Assembly: GCA_028023455.1 (NCBI GenBank)
Contig: JAQFVV010006246.1
Coordinates: forward strand, 5,966,363 to 6,030,362
Reading direction: 5' to 3'
From: Epiperipatus broadwayi
Taxonomy: Eukaryota; Onychophora; Udeonychophora; Euonychophora; Peripatidae
DNA length: 64,000 nt
The position numbers were made by a program, and so were the translations under genes. Positions 10,639 to 23,401 of the stretch are shown piece after piece; within the stretch, counting starts at the first letter, position 1, and each line of letters begins with the position of its first letter. The notes below the pieces were generated by a model. It was not told the DNA's origin. It did not search any database and worked only from the letters and a program-made list of their open reading frames with translations.

Positions 10639-12258
10639 CACCTTTACCCCACTTAGTAATTGTCTACTTAGCGATATTTTGCAATAGCGATCATCATCAA
10701 TTTGTACCCATTACTTCGATGTACAATCGATTATTCGCTATAACGATCGGAAAAAATAAAATAAAAAATTTTTTTGGCAGCCATCTTGAATTTTGCGTCA
10801 CTGATGACATCAGAGATAGCTATATTAAATTCATTTTTCCCAAAAGCAAAAGTATATTATTGTAATATGTATACAGGTAATGACTTTGCTGTAATTGTAT
10901 ACACATACAATATTTTATTCATAAAACCCTTAAAATATCTATAATTACTTTATCTATAATACTGTATACATCATATATAATAAATAACACTGCAAATGTT
11001 CATCCACTTTTTCTTTTAAAATACATATATATGTTCTACAATAATATCAACAAATTAAAAATCTTTCTCCTTTTTCTTTTCAAAAACATTATTTTCTTAT
11101 CTCAATACTGAACATATACAGTATATATATATTTATATAATACAAAAACTCCAATGTTTTAATGTTGATTTGTAATTAAATAATGTAAAAGAAGGAGTAA
11201 TAAAATATAGCAGTATGAAGATAAACAGTTGAAACGGAGTTTTGTGTTATATAAATACTGTATATACAGTATATATATATATGTTCAGTATTGAGATAAG
11301 AAAATAAAGTTTTTGAAAAGAAAAAGGAGGATTTTTAATTTGTTGATAATACTGTATACAAATACTCCAATATATAAATACAGTACAAGACAAATAAAAT
11401 ACCATTATCACAAACTTTCAGGAAAACACTAAATATGAATATTAAACTGTGTGTGTGTGTGTTTCTTAAATACGATATATTATTTTTAGAACACCTGGAT
11501 AATTATGTAAAAATAGTTATTGATTTTGTAACTTCGTTAATAAACATGTTGTTTACACTCAAGACGTTTTAAATTAAAAGAAAAACAACATTTTAAAACG
11601 ATGTCGAATTAGAAAAATTATAAAAAAACAGATTGCATTTAATTAAAAATCTTTCTACTCGAATGGGGGGGGGGGTTATTACATTACTAAAAATATACAG
11701 TAAGAAAAATAAACCTACCTGTATGTTTTAGAAAATTAGAAGGTAGATTTTTAACTTTGAAAAAAAGTTGATTTTTTTTTTCTATATGTTCAATTAAATA
11801 ATTAATAATCAAACATTGTTTTTTAATTTGAATAATTTCACATAAGTAATAAAATAAATGTATAGTAGTAATATATACTGTAATACAATTTAAAAAAAAA
11901 AAGCACTTCAGTATAGATTTTTTTTCATTACGATGAAAAACTTCCGCGGAAGAATATAAAAACATTTAAATTCAAATTTAGTTTCATTGCTGTTCTGTAC
12001 TTTTTAAAGTGAAAATATGCATTTTTTTTCCTAGTGATATAAAACTTTTCTTTTTAGATACTGTATTTAGCCATCATTGTCATGAAAAAATCAAGATAAT
12101 CTTTGAGCTTGGAAATCAATGTGGATATTTTACTTCACTGGAACCGACCAATTTTTTCCCCATAGACCTCCATTATAATTACGTATTTTGTCTACGATAT
12201 TCTTGCTTAATGATGAGTTTTGGAGGACCAATTGCCATTGCTAAGCAGGGTAAAGGTG
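10639..12258. mobile_element. Tigger/pogo-like DNA transposon, non-autonomous
   Basis: The left end CACCTTTACCCCACTTAG and the reverse complement of the right end CACCTTTACCCTGCTTAG form terminal inverted repeats extending about 24 bp. Both are flanked by the dinucleotide TA (10637-10638 and 12259-12260), the target duplication of the IS630-Tc1-mariner group. Length is 1620 bp. No transposase frame survives, so it is non-autonomous or decayed. The left subterminal part contains GCGATA/CGCTATAACGATC words. An internal foldback (about 11043-11130 against 11255-11345) sits in the middle. Confidence 0.7.
11040..11350. repeat. Internal foldback within the Tigger-like element
   Basis: Left arm words CAACAAATTAAAAATC, TTTTTCTTTTCAAAAAC and TCTCAATACTGAACATAT recur as reverse complements in the right arm, with 90-100 bp arms separated by about 120 bp. 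Both arms carry ACAGTATATATATA tracts. Confidence 0.65.
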
Positions 12259-12289
12259 TATAAACATCTGACTTCAAATGAAAAAGATA

Positions 12290-12910
12290 AAAATTACTCT
12301 AAAAATGAGTCCTGCAAGGTCTATACAAATCAATATGTGAACCACAAATATGCCCATACATCAAACATACTGGTCCATTTTTATGCTCATTTAAAATTTC
12401 ACATTGTCTTGTAATTTTTTCAGCAGAAAACTTTTCTTTTTAAAATATGTCAGCAATATGTCTAACTCTCCAATGTATTCTATTTTTGAGATATCTTCCT
12501 AGTAAAACCTATTGACATTGCACTTATTTAGAATGTCTTTAAGAAAATCCTTATAACACAGATGAGATTAACCTTTCCTGTAAAAACCATGCTCAAGTTC
12601 CCCATAAAACATCTTTTTAGGAAGGCATACATTGTTATATGTCTAATCCAATGAAGGTGTGACTTTACAATAATGGACTCTATAATATGGCATCCAAAAA
12701 ATTGAACATATTGAATAGATTTATGATCATGTTATTATGTTCATAACATGTAACAGAGCATCCTTAAATGAAATTTTTTTAATGCTCTTATATTGATTAA
12801 GAGGGTCTCCACATTTTACTGTCATACAATAAATTAGGTAAAATAGCAGCTTTATATAAAGTTAACTTAATTGTATTAGTTATTTCCCATTATCTTTTAA
12901 TATATTAGAA
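12290..12910 (-). pseudogene. 3' end of a decayed non-LTR retrotransposon ORF2
   Basis: On the minus strand the broken translation follows the C-terminal order of a common animal LINE class. About 12900-12790 reads KAAILPNLLYDSKMW-like (family: KAVVLPTLLYGSETW). About 12680-12640 reads HLHWIRHI-like (RWAGHV). About 12570-12450 reads YKDFLKDILNKCNVN-like, and about 12400-12300 reads GHICGSHIDLY-like (zinc-finger-type tail). Many stops and frameshifts show long decay. It starts within 35 bp of the Tigger-like right end. Confidence 0.65.
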
Positions 12911-13816
12911 GCAACAGTTCACAGAAGACTATATTGTACTTCAGCATTTTTATTAATAAAGCTACCTTAGTATTTAGTTTTTATTTTCGAGCTGATAACC
13001 ATCCAAGCTAAAAATTGCAGAGAACTTTTCTTTCACACTGGTTGAATCAAAATTCTTCCTATGGAACATTAAGTATACTTTATAAATCATTTTTTGAGCT
13101 GGCAAAAGTAACACAATCATTAGTAAATTGTTGAGGAAAAAATTACAATATCAATAGATAATAGCTATTATTATTTTTTTTTTTAAGATGGTAAAATGTA
13201 ATACATTGAATAGCAATGCATTGTGGAGCTTAAACATAAAGTTATAAAGTTGAATTACCATAGACTCAATGAGAGATATTATTGTATTCTGGTTGAAGTA
13301 TTGATAACAGGTTATGGTATGTGAATAACTTTACTAGTTGGTAAATACTGGTGTTAAAGATTTTCAGAAACAAGCTTTTTTTTTTGCGAGTGTCTTTGCA
13401 ATTTGGTAATTTGAAAAACATTTAATGCAGATATAAGAATACATTGTAACATGTAAGGTAAAGTAGGAAATTACATAAAATTCCATAAAAGGAAAATCAA
13501 TTTTGTGTAAGTCATTCATCATAGGAAATTGGAATCAAAATGATGAGTATTGGCAATAAGATTTTTAAAAAAGCCAAATAATAACTTGGTATTTTTTACT
13601 ACTACTGTTTGAATGACAAGCATATACATATGAAAGAGAGACAAAAATATATCTGACTGGGAGTGATTATAAATGGGCTTAGGGTATGCTGACTTTAGTT
13701 TTTGTATTATTATCCGTAGTTTAGAATCTGAATTGCATTTGATGCAGTTGACTAGGATTAGTTAGAGATGTTGTATTCTAGATACTAAGAGGTACAATTT
13801 ATACAATATTTTATAT
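12910..13816. other. Non-coding AT-rich stretch left of the E1 3' LTR
   Basis: No coding potential, repeat partner or recognisable element is seen here. Confidence 0.5.
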
Positions 13817-13821
13817 ACCAT

Positions 13822-16328
13822 TGTAATGGTCTGGTCAATGATGTGTAAAGGGAAGGTTGCATCTAACTATGATCAGACTTAGGATCTTTACATAGGATTC
13901 TGGAGATGACATGATGAAATACATGACTCATGATTACATCTATCTTCAATAGACTAGCCTAAGACTTATCTATCAAATTTACATGCAATGTAAGTCAGTT
14001 CATCTAACATCTAACCATTCTCTTTTGGATCTATTACCTCAGTATTCGAACTCAGGAAGAATTCATGTTCAACTCTTTTAACAGAATTGTAGTTACACAT
14101 ACTCAAGGTCAGATCGGCTTACCCAAGTTAGCATTCATAAATGACCCTTATCTAAGAATTTTCTATAATAGTGATAATGTAATAATATATGTATATGCAT
14201 ATATATATAGGTAAGGTATTGGTTTTATAGATGAATAAATTAGAGAGACTTTATCTAATCAACAAAATTTTACAATATTTATTTATACATGAATAAGCAT
14301 TTATTTTATAACGTCTTGCGTACGATTATAATTACGATAGAATGACAGCCTGTTAAGCTAATTGCGCAGACGCTGTGAGAATGTTATTAATAAATGAATA
14401 CCTTCAAACAACCACATGATATAGTATTTATATAAGAGTAAAAAGGAATCCTCTTACGACTCAAATGTTTATATATGAGCAAATCTAAAGTAGTTGTAAC
14501 GAAGGCGTGACTACATAATAGTCACTTTAAATTACTATATATAATGTCTGTATGAATGACGCCAATGAAATTTTCTAGAATTTACTAAATGCCACTCTAA
14601 ACGAAACTAAATCATATACATGAATAAGCATTTATTTTATAACGTCTTGCGTGCGATTATAATTACGATAGAATGACAGCCTGTTAAGCTAATTGCGCAG
14701 ACGCTGTGAGAATGTTATTAATAAATGAATACCTTTGAACAACCACATGATATAGTATTTATATAAGAGTAAAAAGGAATCCTCTTACTCTTACAACTCA
14801 AATGTTTATATATGAGCAAATCTATGAAAAAATAAACTTGAATGAATTAAAGAGATATTAAAAATGTTTATAAATTGATATGAGATTATATATACATATT
14901 TGAGTTTAAATGTCTGTAATGAGCATCTCTAAAATCATACTAGTAGTTTTATTATCCATGTAACTAATTAACTAAAATTAGTTATTTAACATCAACACTG
15001 ATTCAACTTATGGCTCAAGTTGTAGTGATTTAACTTTCCTAGAGCCCTCCCCCATCATTTATCACATAATAATAAAGAAACATCATTAAATATGATAGCA
15101 TAACAGATTTATTCAGGAAGTTAATCATTTATACAGAAATACTTAAGTAACTATTATTAGTAAAACAAATAATATATAACACAACTTTATTTTCTTAAGT
15201 ATGTGTCATTAATGTCAACAAAAAAATTAATAAATTCTTACTTCCAAATTTCAAATATATGGTTGCGAACAATGGGAAATTGAATCTATATTTTAATTTA
15301 AAAAAAGAATTTGGTCTAAATTACCCCTCCTCAATTCTCTTTGCATTCTGTTAAATTGAATCCTCCCAAAACATTGAATTTTAATAATAAACATTTCCAC
15401 AAGATAAGAATGAAATAATAATAATAATAATAAAAAAACAAAATAATAATACATTAATAAAAAAATATTCATAACGTGTAACATAATAAATATATATATA
15501 TCACAGGAATTATTTTAGGAATCAATATGTATATATCTCAGAAATTATTTTAGGAATTGATCATCAGGCTCATTTAATTAAAGTTCTTCACATTTTATAG
15601 TTCATACAGTTTACGTACTCCTCTCCCCACAGCGTAAATAGTTCACTGTTTCTATTGTATAGGGTGCTGGGGACAATTCTGTCTTGATGGATTCTGGTTT
15701 TCTTCCATTCTTATTTTAACTATTCCATGCTGTTTGAAGTAAGTATGTCAGATGCTATAAATGTAGAGATATGGCTATATACTCTCCATGGTTATTAGAT
15801 TCATGCTTTCCCATAACAATCGATTGTTCTAACAAAAACACATTGTGCTGGCTACCTATGTATTAAAATTTAGGTTCAAATACAGCTTGAAGTCAAAGGA
15901 AATTTTTTTTAAGCATGATAAAATTTGCTTGTTCTAGCATCTGTCATATTAGCTATATATATGCATATTCCACAGGTTTCCTTAGAAGTTTGAAATGATT
16001 TCTTTAAAAATTCCCCGACTGCTTAATTTTCTCTGCATAATTTGTTTATCGGCAAAGTCTCTAGTTTGTTTTTCTAAATCCTGTGACAAATTTGTTTTAC
16101 AAAGTTAAATAAAAAAAGATTTCATACAACAGTTTCCATGTTGAACAAAAGGCTTAATATTTTCTTTTTTCTCCTCAAGTTGACTTCTCCATAGTAACCT
16201 TATTCTCCACATGTCTATTGTGTTTATTCATGTATCATAATTATCAATTCCTGAGATTAAATTATGCTTTATTACTTCATTCTTATTTGAGTAGTTTAGT
16301 TTAGCCCTTGACCTCTGTCCATTACCAT
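13822..16328 (-). mobile_element. LTR copy A of element E1 (candidate 3' LTR)
   Basis: The block is homologous over its length to pieces at 38922-40446, 43568-44089 and 48644-48808. It begins TGTAATGGTC. The best-preserved ends in the family are TGTAAT...ATTACA, a classic LTR terminal inverted repeat. Without the 537-bp insertion at 14288 its length is about 1.97 kb. An integrase C-terminal fragment on the minus strand lies about 1 kb to the right, so this would be the 3' LTR of a minus-strand element. Identity to copy B is about 88-90% by eye, so it is old. An ACCAT pair at 13817-13821 and 16324-16328 could be a target duplication, which would instead make it a solo LTR. Confidence 0.65.
14288..14824. 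mobile_element. TRIM-like insertion with ~200-bp terminal direct repeats
   Basis: Two near-identical copies (14288-14487 and 14619-14824) begin CATGAATAAGCATTTATTTT and end GAGCAAATCTA, separated by 131 bp. The paralogous LTR copy near 39360 lacks the whole block, so it is an insertion. The copies differ by only a few bases plus a 6-bp indel. Size and layout fit a terminal-repeat retrotransposon in miniature. A plain tandem duplication of a 331-bp unit is the alternative, because no clean target duplication or primer site is seen. Confidence 0.55.
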
Positions 16329-16329
16329 T

Positions 16330-17330
16330 AGTTTGTCATCATTTAAGTCATTATTTAGTGTTTGCCAATAATGTAAAAACATATAACACAAAATAACTGA
16401 CATCACACATATATGACTACAAATTTTTTTTTAGTATTTTAAATAAATCAACAGTTAATATTCAATTTACTTCACACACAATATATATATTGTAATATAG
16501 GGTTTCAAATTCAATTATGGAATAATTTTAAATTATGTTTTTATAGCTATTCACATTTATTTCTTCAAACTTTGTAAACAATATGTTAGCAACTTTTTTT
16601 AATCCTATCAAATATAAATCATGATTAAAGTTTAGTTCAACATTTCCGATGGCTAAGATCAGTGAGAGTGCAATTTCAAGCTATCCTCACAATTCCCCTT
16701 TCCTTACACAGTTAAAATTTTACTTAGTGATTAAATTTTGACTCTCACTGAGCATATCAATGGTTAATTCTGGCATATTTATTTCTGGTCTACTTTTGAA
16801 AGATCATGAAACTTAATTTACTGTACCCCTTTCTAATCCTTCATTTACAATTGTCTTTCCTGGCCTTCCCTTCATCTATGTTTTAGTTTTCTTTTGAATG
16901 AGAATTTTTTCCAAAGTTTATGGATTGAACACTACCATTTATGTTTCTCTATTCTAGATGATACATGTATTTGCTTAGTAATATCTCTCCATGCTCTATT
17001 CTTGAGACTTACTGGACTTTGAGGATTGTCTAAGTTAGAGTATCCATCACCATGTGTGGATAGATTCAACAAAAAGTTTTGGTATACCCTCATAAATATA
17101 TCATAGGATTCACCATTATCTTTATTAACTTTTTTTAATTCTTACATTTTCCCATATTCTATCAATCATTTTTTATCTACACTTTCATACATATTATTGA
17201 GATGGAATTGGCAATCATATACTTATAATGATTGACTGAGATACAGTTTTAGTATCCTGGCATTATATGTGCCTCTGATCTCTGTTCATGTTTACTCAAA
17301 ATGCATTAGGGCCTACCTGTTTTATTATGA
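16330..17330 (-). other. Probable degraded internal sequence of E1 between integrase and 3' LTR
   Basis: The minus strand has one clean 60-codon stretch at about 17100-16910 (contains SYDIFMRVYQNF and KNRAWRDITKQI). It could be continued upstream across a frameshift as MIDRIWENV. No domain is recognised with confidence. The WxxI-type spacing faintly recalls Myb/MADF-like DNA-binding folds, but this is a guess. Confidence 0.3.
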
Positions 17331-17525
17331 CATGTTCGCTCATCTAGATCGTAAAATTTCTGATACTTCTTTTTCTGGGGTTTGCTTTGGTGGTGAGACT
17401 TTATAAGCATTCTATCACCAATTTGGAATGTGTATGAACTTTTATATTTACTTTTGCTTCTTATCACTTTGTTTGTGGATGCTTTTATTGCACTTTATAT
17501 TGAATGGCCAACACATTATATGTCA
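17330..17525 (-). pseudogene. Retrotransposon integrase C-terminal fragment
   Basis: The minus strand reads FQIGDRMLIKSHHQSK followed by KKKYQKFYDLDE. This resembles the C-terminal block of LTR-retrotransposon integrases (F.vGD.VLIK.H.LS....K...KF..LYEGPY). The zinc-binding and catalytic core upstream are not recognisable. It is placed about 1 kb upstream, in minus-strand sense, of LTR copy A, as expected for the end of pol before a 3' LTR. Confidence 0.5.
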
Positions 17526-17559
17526 ATAGGTAGTGAACTTACATACCTATCTGTCTTTT

Positions 17560-18180
17560 ATTACCATTTCCCTATATTATCATAAGTTAATTTACACACA
17601 TTTATATATACACTATTATTGATTTATTCATTTATTTATTTTAATATCTATATTGAAGCAGTCGATGTCTAATCATCATCAAGCTTCATCATCTACACTA
17701 ACCTCCTGTGGGGCCTGCAATTCAGACCACACTGTGTATAGATGTCATTCACCCACACACTGTAAGCATAATTATCCAAGGAATTAATAAAATTATTTAG
17801 TAAAGTAAAACAGTAGTGTGTGTGCTGCATATATATATATATATATATATATATGAAAGAAGCAATAATTCTATTAATATTTATTGCTGAAAATGAGATG
17901 TTCTTATATAATTGTAAATATCTTTTTATGTGTGTATTTAATTAAAGTATGGAATGTAAAAACAAGATAAAATGGGGAAAGCTTGAAATACTGAAATTAT
18001 CTTTATCTATAGACAGACTGTTTTCATTAATTAAAATTATAAATCTTAATTAAAATTCTTTTTTTAGTTGTTTTCAAATCTTTAAAAATATATCAAATGG
18101 TATTTTGAGCCTTATCTGTTTTAAAATATTTTGCTAATTAAATGTTGTTTTTTATTTAATCAAGAGATTACAGAGATAGC
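17560..18180. other. Non-coding stretch with a (TA)n microsatellite
   Basis: Contains a TA repeat at about 17828-17856 and no coding potential. The patch 17680-17760 is less AT-rich but unrecognised. Confidence 0.5.
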
Positions 18181-18222
18181 TATGGGCAACTGAAATTGCA
18201 TTCTTGGAGGGATTAAAATGCA

Positions 18223-18257
18223 TATAAAAGAGGCCCATAGAACAAAAGAAGTCAGTT
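18223..18257 (+). promoter_or_regulatory. TATA box plus initiator-like core promoter
   Basis: TATAAAAG at 18223-18230 is followed by TCAGTT at 18252-18257, placing the initiator A about 31 bases after the first T of the TATA box. That is the canonical pol II spacing. A repeated GTTACTTTCAGT word follows (18277-18310). It could be the promoter of an LTR or of a small gene. Confidence 0.5.
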
Positions 18258-18493
18258 TAGTTAATTTTCAGTTGGTTACTTTCAGTCAGTTACTTTCAGT
18301 TACTTTGAGTTAGTAATTAAATTTTGAATTAGTTACTAAATTATTTCAGAATGTTTGAGTTAGTAATTTTCCAGAAAAATTGATTCATCATTCCACTTAA
18401 GAAGTCGGGAAAAGTCATGCGCTATGAACTTTGAGTAGAGAAACCTTTCACCTTTCTCTTCTTCTCTTAGAAAACTGTCTGCCTGCTGCCACC

Positions 18494-18586
18494 ATGTTCC
18501 ATCCATCTGACCGCCCATTTATGATGACGCAAATGATTGACTGCTTATTCTACATCTACTTGCTATGCGGAGGTAATCTCATGTAA
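18494..18586 (+). CDS. Short ORF in perfect Kozak context after the core promoter
   Basis: The ATG at 18494 has the full GCCACCATG context, rare in such AT-rich DNA, and is the start of a 30-codon frame beginning MFHPSDRPFMM. A plausible splice donor, AG|GTAATC, lies at 18573 within the frame, so it could be a first coding exon spliced onward. The surrounding 18400-18580 is clearly less AT-rich than its neighbours. No homology is recognised. It may equally be an upstream ORF in a retroelement leader. Confidence 0.3.
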   Translation: MFHPSDRPFMMTQMIDCLFYIYLLCGGNLM

Positions 18587-18799
18587 TATAGAGCTGCCTT
18601 AATATGTAAATTCATGTTGTAATTTCTAATAAGTTGTAATTAAATTAATTCGCATATTAATTTATAAGTTTCTGCTAATTTTGATCTTAAACTCTCTCTC
18701 TGTAATCCCTTACTAGTATAATGTAATTCTCACTATGCCCTTATATAGCTTTGTGTGGCTCAATTAAATATTTAACTTATTTTGTTTAATATAAGTGAT

Positions 18800-21700
18800 T
18801 CCTAATTAATATGGAATCCATCCGGAAGGCCTCAACCCTTCCATCTACTCTTCGTATAGTCCGGGTAATCATATTTTTTTACCCAATAATAATAGCTCTA
18901 CATTAGGTTAGTTCTATAATAATTCAGCTACAGCGATATGCAGTTCAGACAGAGATAGAATTAAAAAAAATTATCATTAATAAAATAAATTTAACAAGAA
19001 AATTTAGAATAAACTAACATTCTTTCTCTATCCAAAACACATTCTCTGGGCTGTAAGTATGTGCACTGTATGATGATGATGATGATGATTTTTCATGTCA
19101 TTGTTAATATTACTGACTAAAATAAAATATTCATTAATTTGCCAATATGATCTCAATATTTTTGTTATTATACAATTAGATGTTTCAATCTCTTAAGCCA
19201 TGCCACGCTTGTAATATTGATCTGAATTTGATCAATTATTAATTTAAGAGCACTTATAATAATGACACTAATCTCAGGGTTCTCTGTTATATTTAATAAA
19301 ATTGCTCGGCAGTATTGTGTTATCGCATGTGACTGACATTCTGGTCAGCTGTAGGAAAGATTTACCTTATTTAAATTCTAGGTGTCTTCATCCACATATC
19401 AACTAATATAATATTTAACGAGATGATCACCATATTCAATATCAACGCATAATTTGGAATAATATAGCCCTTTTTTATCCAGAATCTCAGTCGGAATGAT
19501 GAAAAGACAAGGGTGCTTTTGTGTCCTTCCATTATCCATGACAACACAATAATTTACTTAAGATTTATTACTTAGATACTTCCTTAAATGGGTATTCAAC
19601 AATGGGCAACCAAAACTAGTAGTTTGGGAATAAAGTGATTTTACACACATATAAAATAAAATAAAATGTCTTGGTCTGAAGTTTTCAATTCCATAAATAA
19701 TTTTTATTAAATTAAAATATAATGAGATGTTTTGATCTGCTTACAATTATCTATCTGGTGTTTTGAATTTAAGATTTCATAAATGATTTTGGACCCAAGA
19801 AAGTATTGCAAGTCTTATGCCAATACACTTTTATTTAGCACATAAGAAAAATGACTCAAAACAACTTGTAACAAGACGATAATTTATTATTAAATTATAA
19901 CAAAATTTTAACTTATTATGATGGTTTAACAAAAATATCTTTTATGATTAACATAATAAACAAACATATACAATTTATTCGATCCCATATGGATAAAACA
20001 AAATATAACTAATATTAATTCGTCTATACTTTTAGACTTGGATTCGAACTACTTCTTCATCTTCTTTTTACGTTTATGTAAAATTGAATATAACAAAATA
20101 AATAGTATTATCGATACATCAACTTATTCTTTTATGTATCTTATATGAACGGTTACTTAAATTTATTGACTAACGATCTGTTTTAAAACAAAAATAATCT
20201 GATTCTAGGCAATGCGTAGAAACGATTTTTATTATCATATCTTTAATTAAATGATGGTTTTTATTTAGATAACTTATTATAATTTATGGGTTACGTATCA
20301 GAAGTTACACTTATTATTTTAATGTTTACCTTAATAACAACTGAATTTGTTATACACACTGTTTTTCTCAGTATAAGTTATATTGTCAGTGCTACTTAAT
20401 CATTACCCTGAATTAAACTTAGTATTTGAATCCTCTATTGGCAAATGAAAATTCTTAATCACGCAATTTTAAAACTTACTCTCTCCATTGACTTATGTGT
20501 GGATTACCAGCACTATTCCGTCGCACAATTCAGACATTGATCATATATACTAGCACGCTATTTATACTAAATGGAGCTTGAGGAATTAACCTCCAATATA
20601 CCCGTTATCTTGCCATAACTTTCTAAACAAACACAATATTCAACACCTTCCGTGGTGGAATTATCTCTATTTTCTCATGAGGAATAAGGAATAACACCGA
20701 AGGGCAGTAGAGTTAACTACTATATTAAAATAGTTTGGTGGGTCCTTGCCTCTTAATTGGGCATAATAGGAACACACACCAAATATAATCCTCTCCTGGG
20801 ATTTTAATGAATGAAATACACTAAATACTATATAAAGTACTGATCGTCCTACTCTGAGAAGCGATCAATTGGGTTATAAACATACCCGAATACTAGATTT
20901 ATCTATTCCCCTCATGGAAAATAAAGCTTTTGGGGAGATTATTTTCTATCCCACAAAATAGATACATTACAATTATTACTTAGGCGCATATTAAGCCTAT
21001 ACCGATGCTATATCGGGGCAAGACAAGCAAATACACTAATTACACTAAATTTATGTTCCGAGGTATACTTAGATCAGCGTCTGATATCAATGGATATCAC
21101 AGAATACAATAATAATTTTCACTTTTGCCAAAGAAATATTCAACAAATAATAGGAAGTATAGTATTTGAACTAAACCAAGTGAATGCGTTAATAAAGAAT
21201 AATTGGGAATAAGTTCCTTAATTAACATAGTATAAATTTGTTTCATACTTTCAATAAGTAATATTTTGTATAGCACTTCTCTTTAATTACTTCTGATAAT
21301 TTTAACTAGATATTTTGCCTATTGAGTATCTAAATTTTTATTCTTTTACGCATCTAACATCTAAATTTATACTCATAACTACATGTCATAAGTAAACACA
21401 TTTTATAAAATAAAAAAAAATATTTTTTTTTCATGTCAAATATAAATTTAACCTAGAATAATTACATGAAAACATACCTTTACGATTACAAGGTCATTTA
21501 AATATTACTTGAATATAGCCTTTAACCTGCTGATATAAAAAAAAATATACACATAATTTTACAAATTAGTACAAAAAAAAAAAATCATTACTTAACAAGT
21601 GCTTATAATATCACTAAAAAAAAAAATGTTTTCCGTTGGGCACTTTATCCAGATGAAGAACTTGATTCATTCGTAGTTCACGAAGCAAATTTAAAATAAG

Positions 21701-23326
21701 AAACACATTTTATTATTTCATTTATATAAAAGTTGCCTTCATTCTGATGCACTTAATAATAGGCAAAGAAAAATATAGCAGTGTGAATTTTAATTCTTCC
21801 TTGAATTAAATGCTATAATTTTGGGATCCAAGAAAACAATACAGATTTTAACATTACAAATATTTGACGATAAACGATCACATATACAATTCTTTTCTTT
21901 TTACGATTGGCGATACGTATCATTTTTAGCTAGCTGGCTTATGAATAAAAGAATGCGCGAATTTTTCCAAAATATTATTTTTATTGACTGCAGCTGACTT
22001 ACGTGGATATAAAGTTTTATGACTCCAATGGATGTATAATATAACATATTATTTTATAGTTATAATTAAGTCACTAATGTTTATAGTTTTTATTCCTACT
22101 TTAGGAATTTTAATTTTTCTTTGATAAAGAATTCTCTGTAAATGCACACATACAAATTTTTCGATATTTGCCTTGAGAAAATTTATATTTCTTTTTAAAA
22201 AATATGCAGGTGCATAAGTAAATATCATTTATTATTTATATTATTTCTAAATAATTTTCAGTGAATAAAACAGATTTTAACGTGGGGAACTTGCATTATT
22301 TTCTAAAGCAGACAATTTCTGTTAGAAAGAGCGCGAAACTTTTTGGTTAACTTTCCTTGGCTTTTATAATATGTCTTTTAATTCTAGTTTTTCTTTTATA
22401 CCATGAAAAGATTGTTAAATACGGTAAAGTTAACAAATAATTAATTATTTCTTGGAAATTACTTATATTGCTTAGTTTAACTATAATGATATTTTCCGTG
22501 ATCGCTGTAGTCAATACGTTCACTTTGCACTTTAGCCGAAGATAGAACATTTTTGAGTATAAAAAGCTTTATAATAGGTAGATAGCAACAGAAGCTTATG
22601 GATGTCTTATCAAAATATTTTAGCTAGACATGATTTTGTGAAAATGTTACTTGAATTATATTTATTTCTGCAATAAAAAAATATAAAAATTTGTTACCGA
22701 ATTTCAGCACTGCTTCCTCTTGTAAAACTTATGTCAGACTAGTTTTTCTACAAAATTTTAGCGGTCTTCTTTTAGCGACCTCTGACAGAAAAATAATTAT
22801 TTAATTATACATAAACAAAAGAAAAGGGAAAAAAGAAAACTTATTACAGTTATATATTTCTGTATGATTTAAATGGATTACAAGATAATTTGACAAATAA
22901 TGAAAAATAATAAATATCTTTAACTAATAATGCTTATTAGTAATGTATAATTCTGTATACATTATTATCTAAATAATTTTAAAAAAAATTATCAGAAGTT
23001 ACTGTGCTTTATGATAAGACACTCATCTACTCTTGCCTCTACCCATCCAAAATCAATTACTGTTTATGAGATGTGCTTTTATACTATATTAAATTGCTCT
23101 TATGGTTATTATATTTTAACTAAATTATTTATGCTCTTCTTCACAATGACATTGGATTAGCAAATTTATTAATTATTTGCTTAAAACACATTAAAGTGAG
23201 TAAATAGCATACTTTATTAATCACTTAATATTATTATTATTTTACTTTTTATTTCTTAGAAAAGGATTGCATTGTTTTCCTGTAGGAAATAATGCTAAAC
23301 AAACCAAGTGTCAATAACACTAGGTT

Positions 23327-23329
<3 letters not shown>
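18800..23329 (-). mobile_element. Unrecognised ~4.5-kb non-coding element, copy 1
   Basis: The block is the reverse complement of 44090-48600, with about 88-92% identity in sampled stretches. In minus-strand sense it begins TGTAACCTAGTGTTATTG at 23329. No transposase, RT or gag frame is present in either copy. The far end becomes hard to align below about 18890. It abuts the long (TA)n at 23330. A short 67-codon frame (22347-22550, minus) is shared by both copies but does not look selected. Confidence 0.7.

Positions 23330-23395
<66 letters not shown>
23330..23395. repeat. (TA)n microsatellite
   Basis: About 33 uninterrupted TA units directly abut the terminus of the 4.5-kb element. The overlapping open frame encoding alternating I and Y is an artefact. 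Confidence 0.95.

Positions 23396-23401
<6 letters not shown>

Noticed and set aside
12009-12263. 84-codon ORF as a gene
   Set aside because: It is the translation of the Tigger-like right terminus and its inverted repeat.
14040-14075. tRNA-like B box (GAGTTCGAATAC on the minus strand) in LTR copy A
   Set aside because: No A box at proper distance; the word is simply part of the LTR and recurs with it at 39140 and 49230.
22347-22550. 67-codon frame as a real conserved gene
   Set aside because: Shared because the whole 4.5-kb element is duplicated; replacement changes outnumber synonymous ones about as expected without selection.
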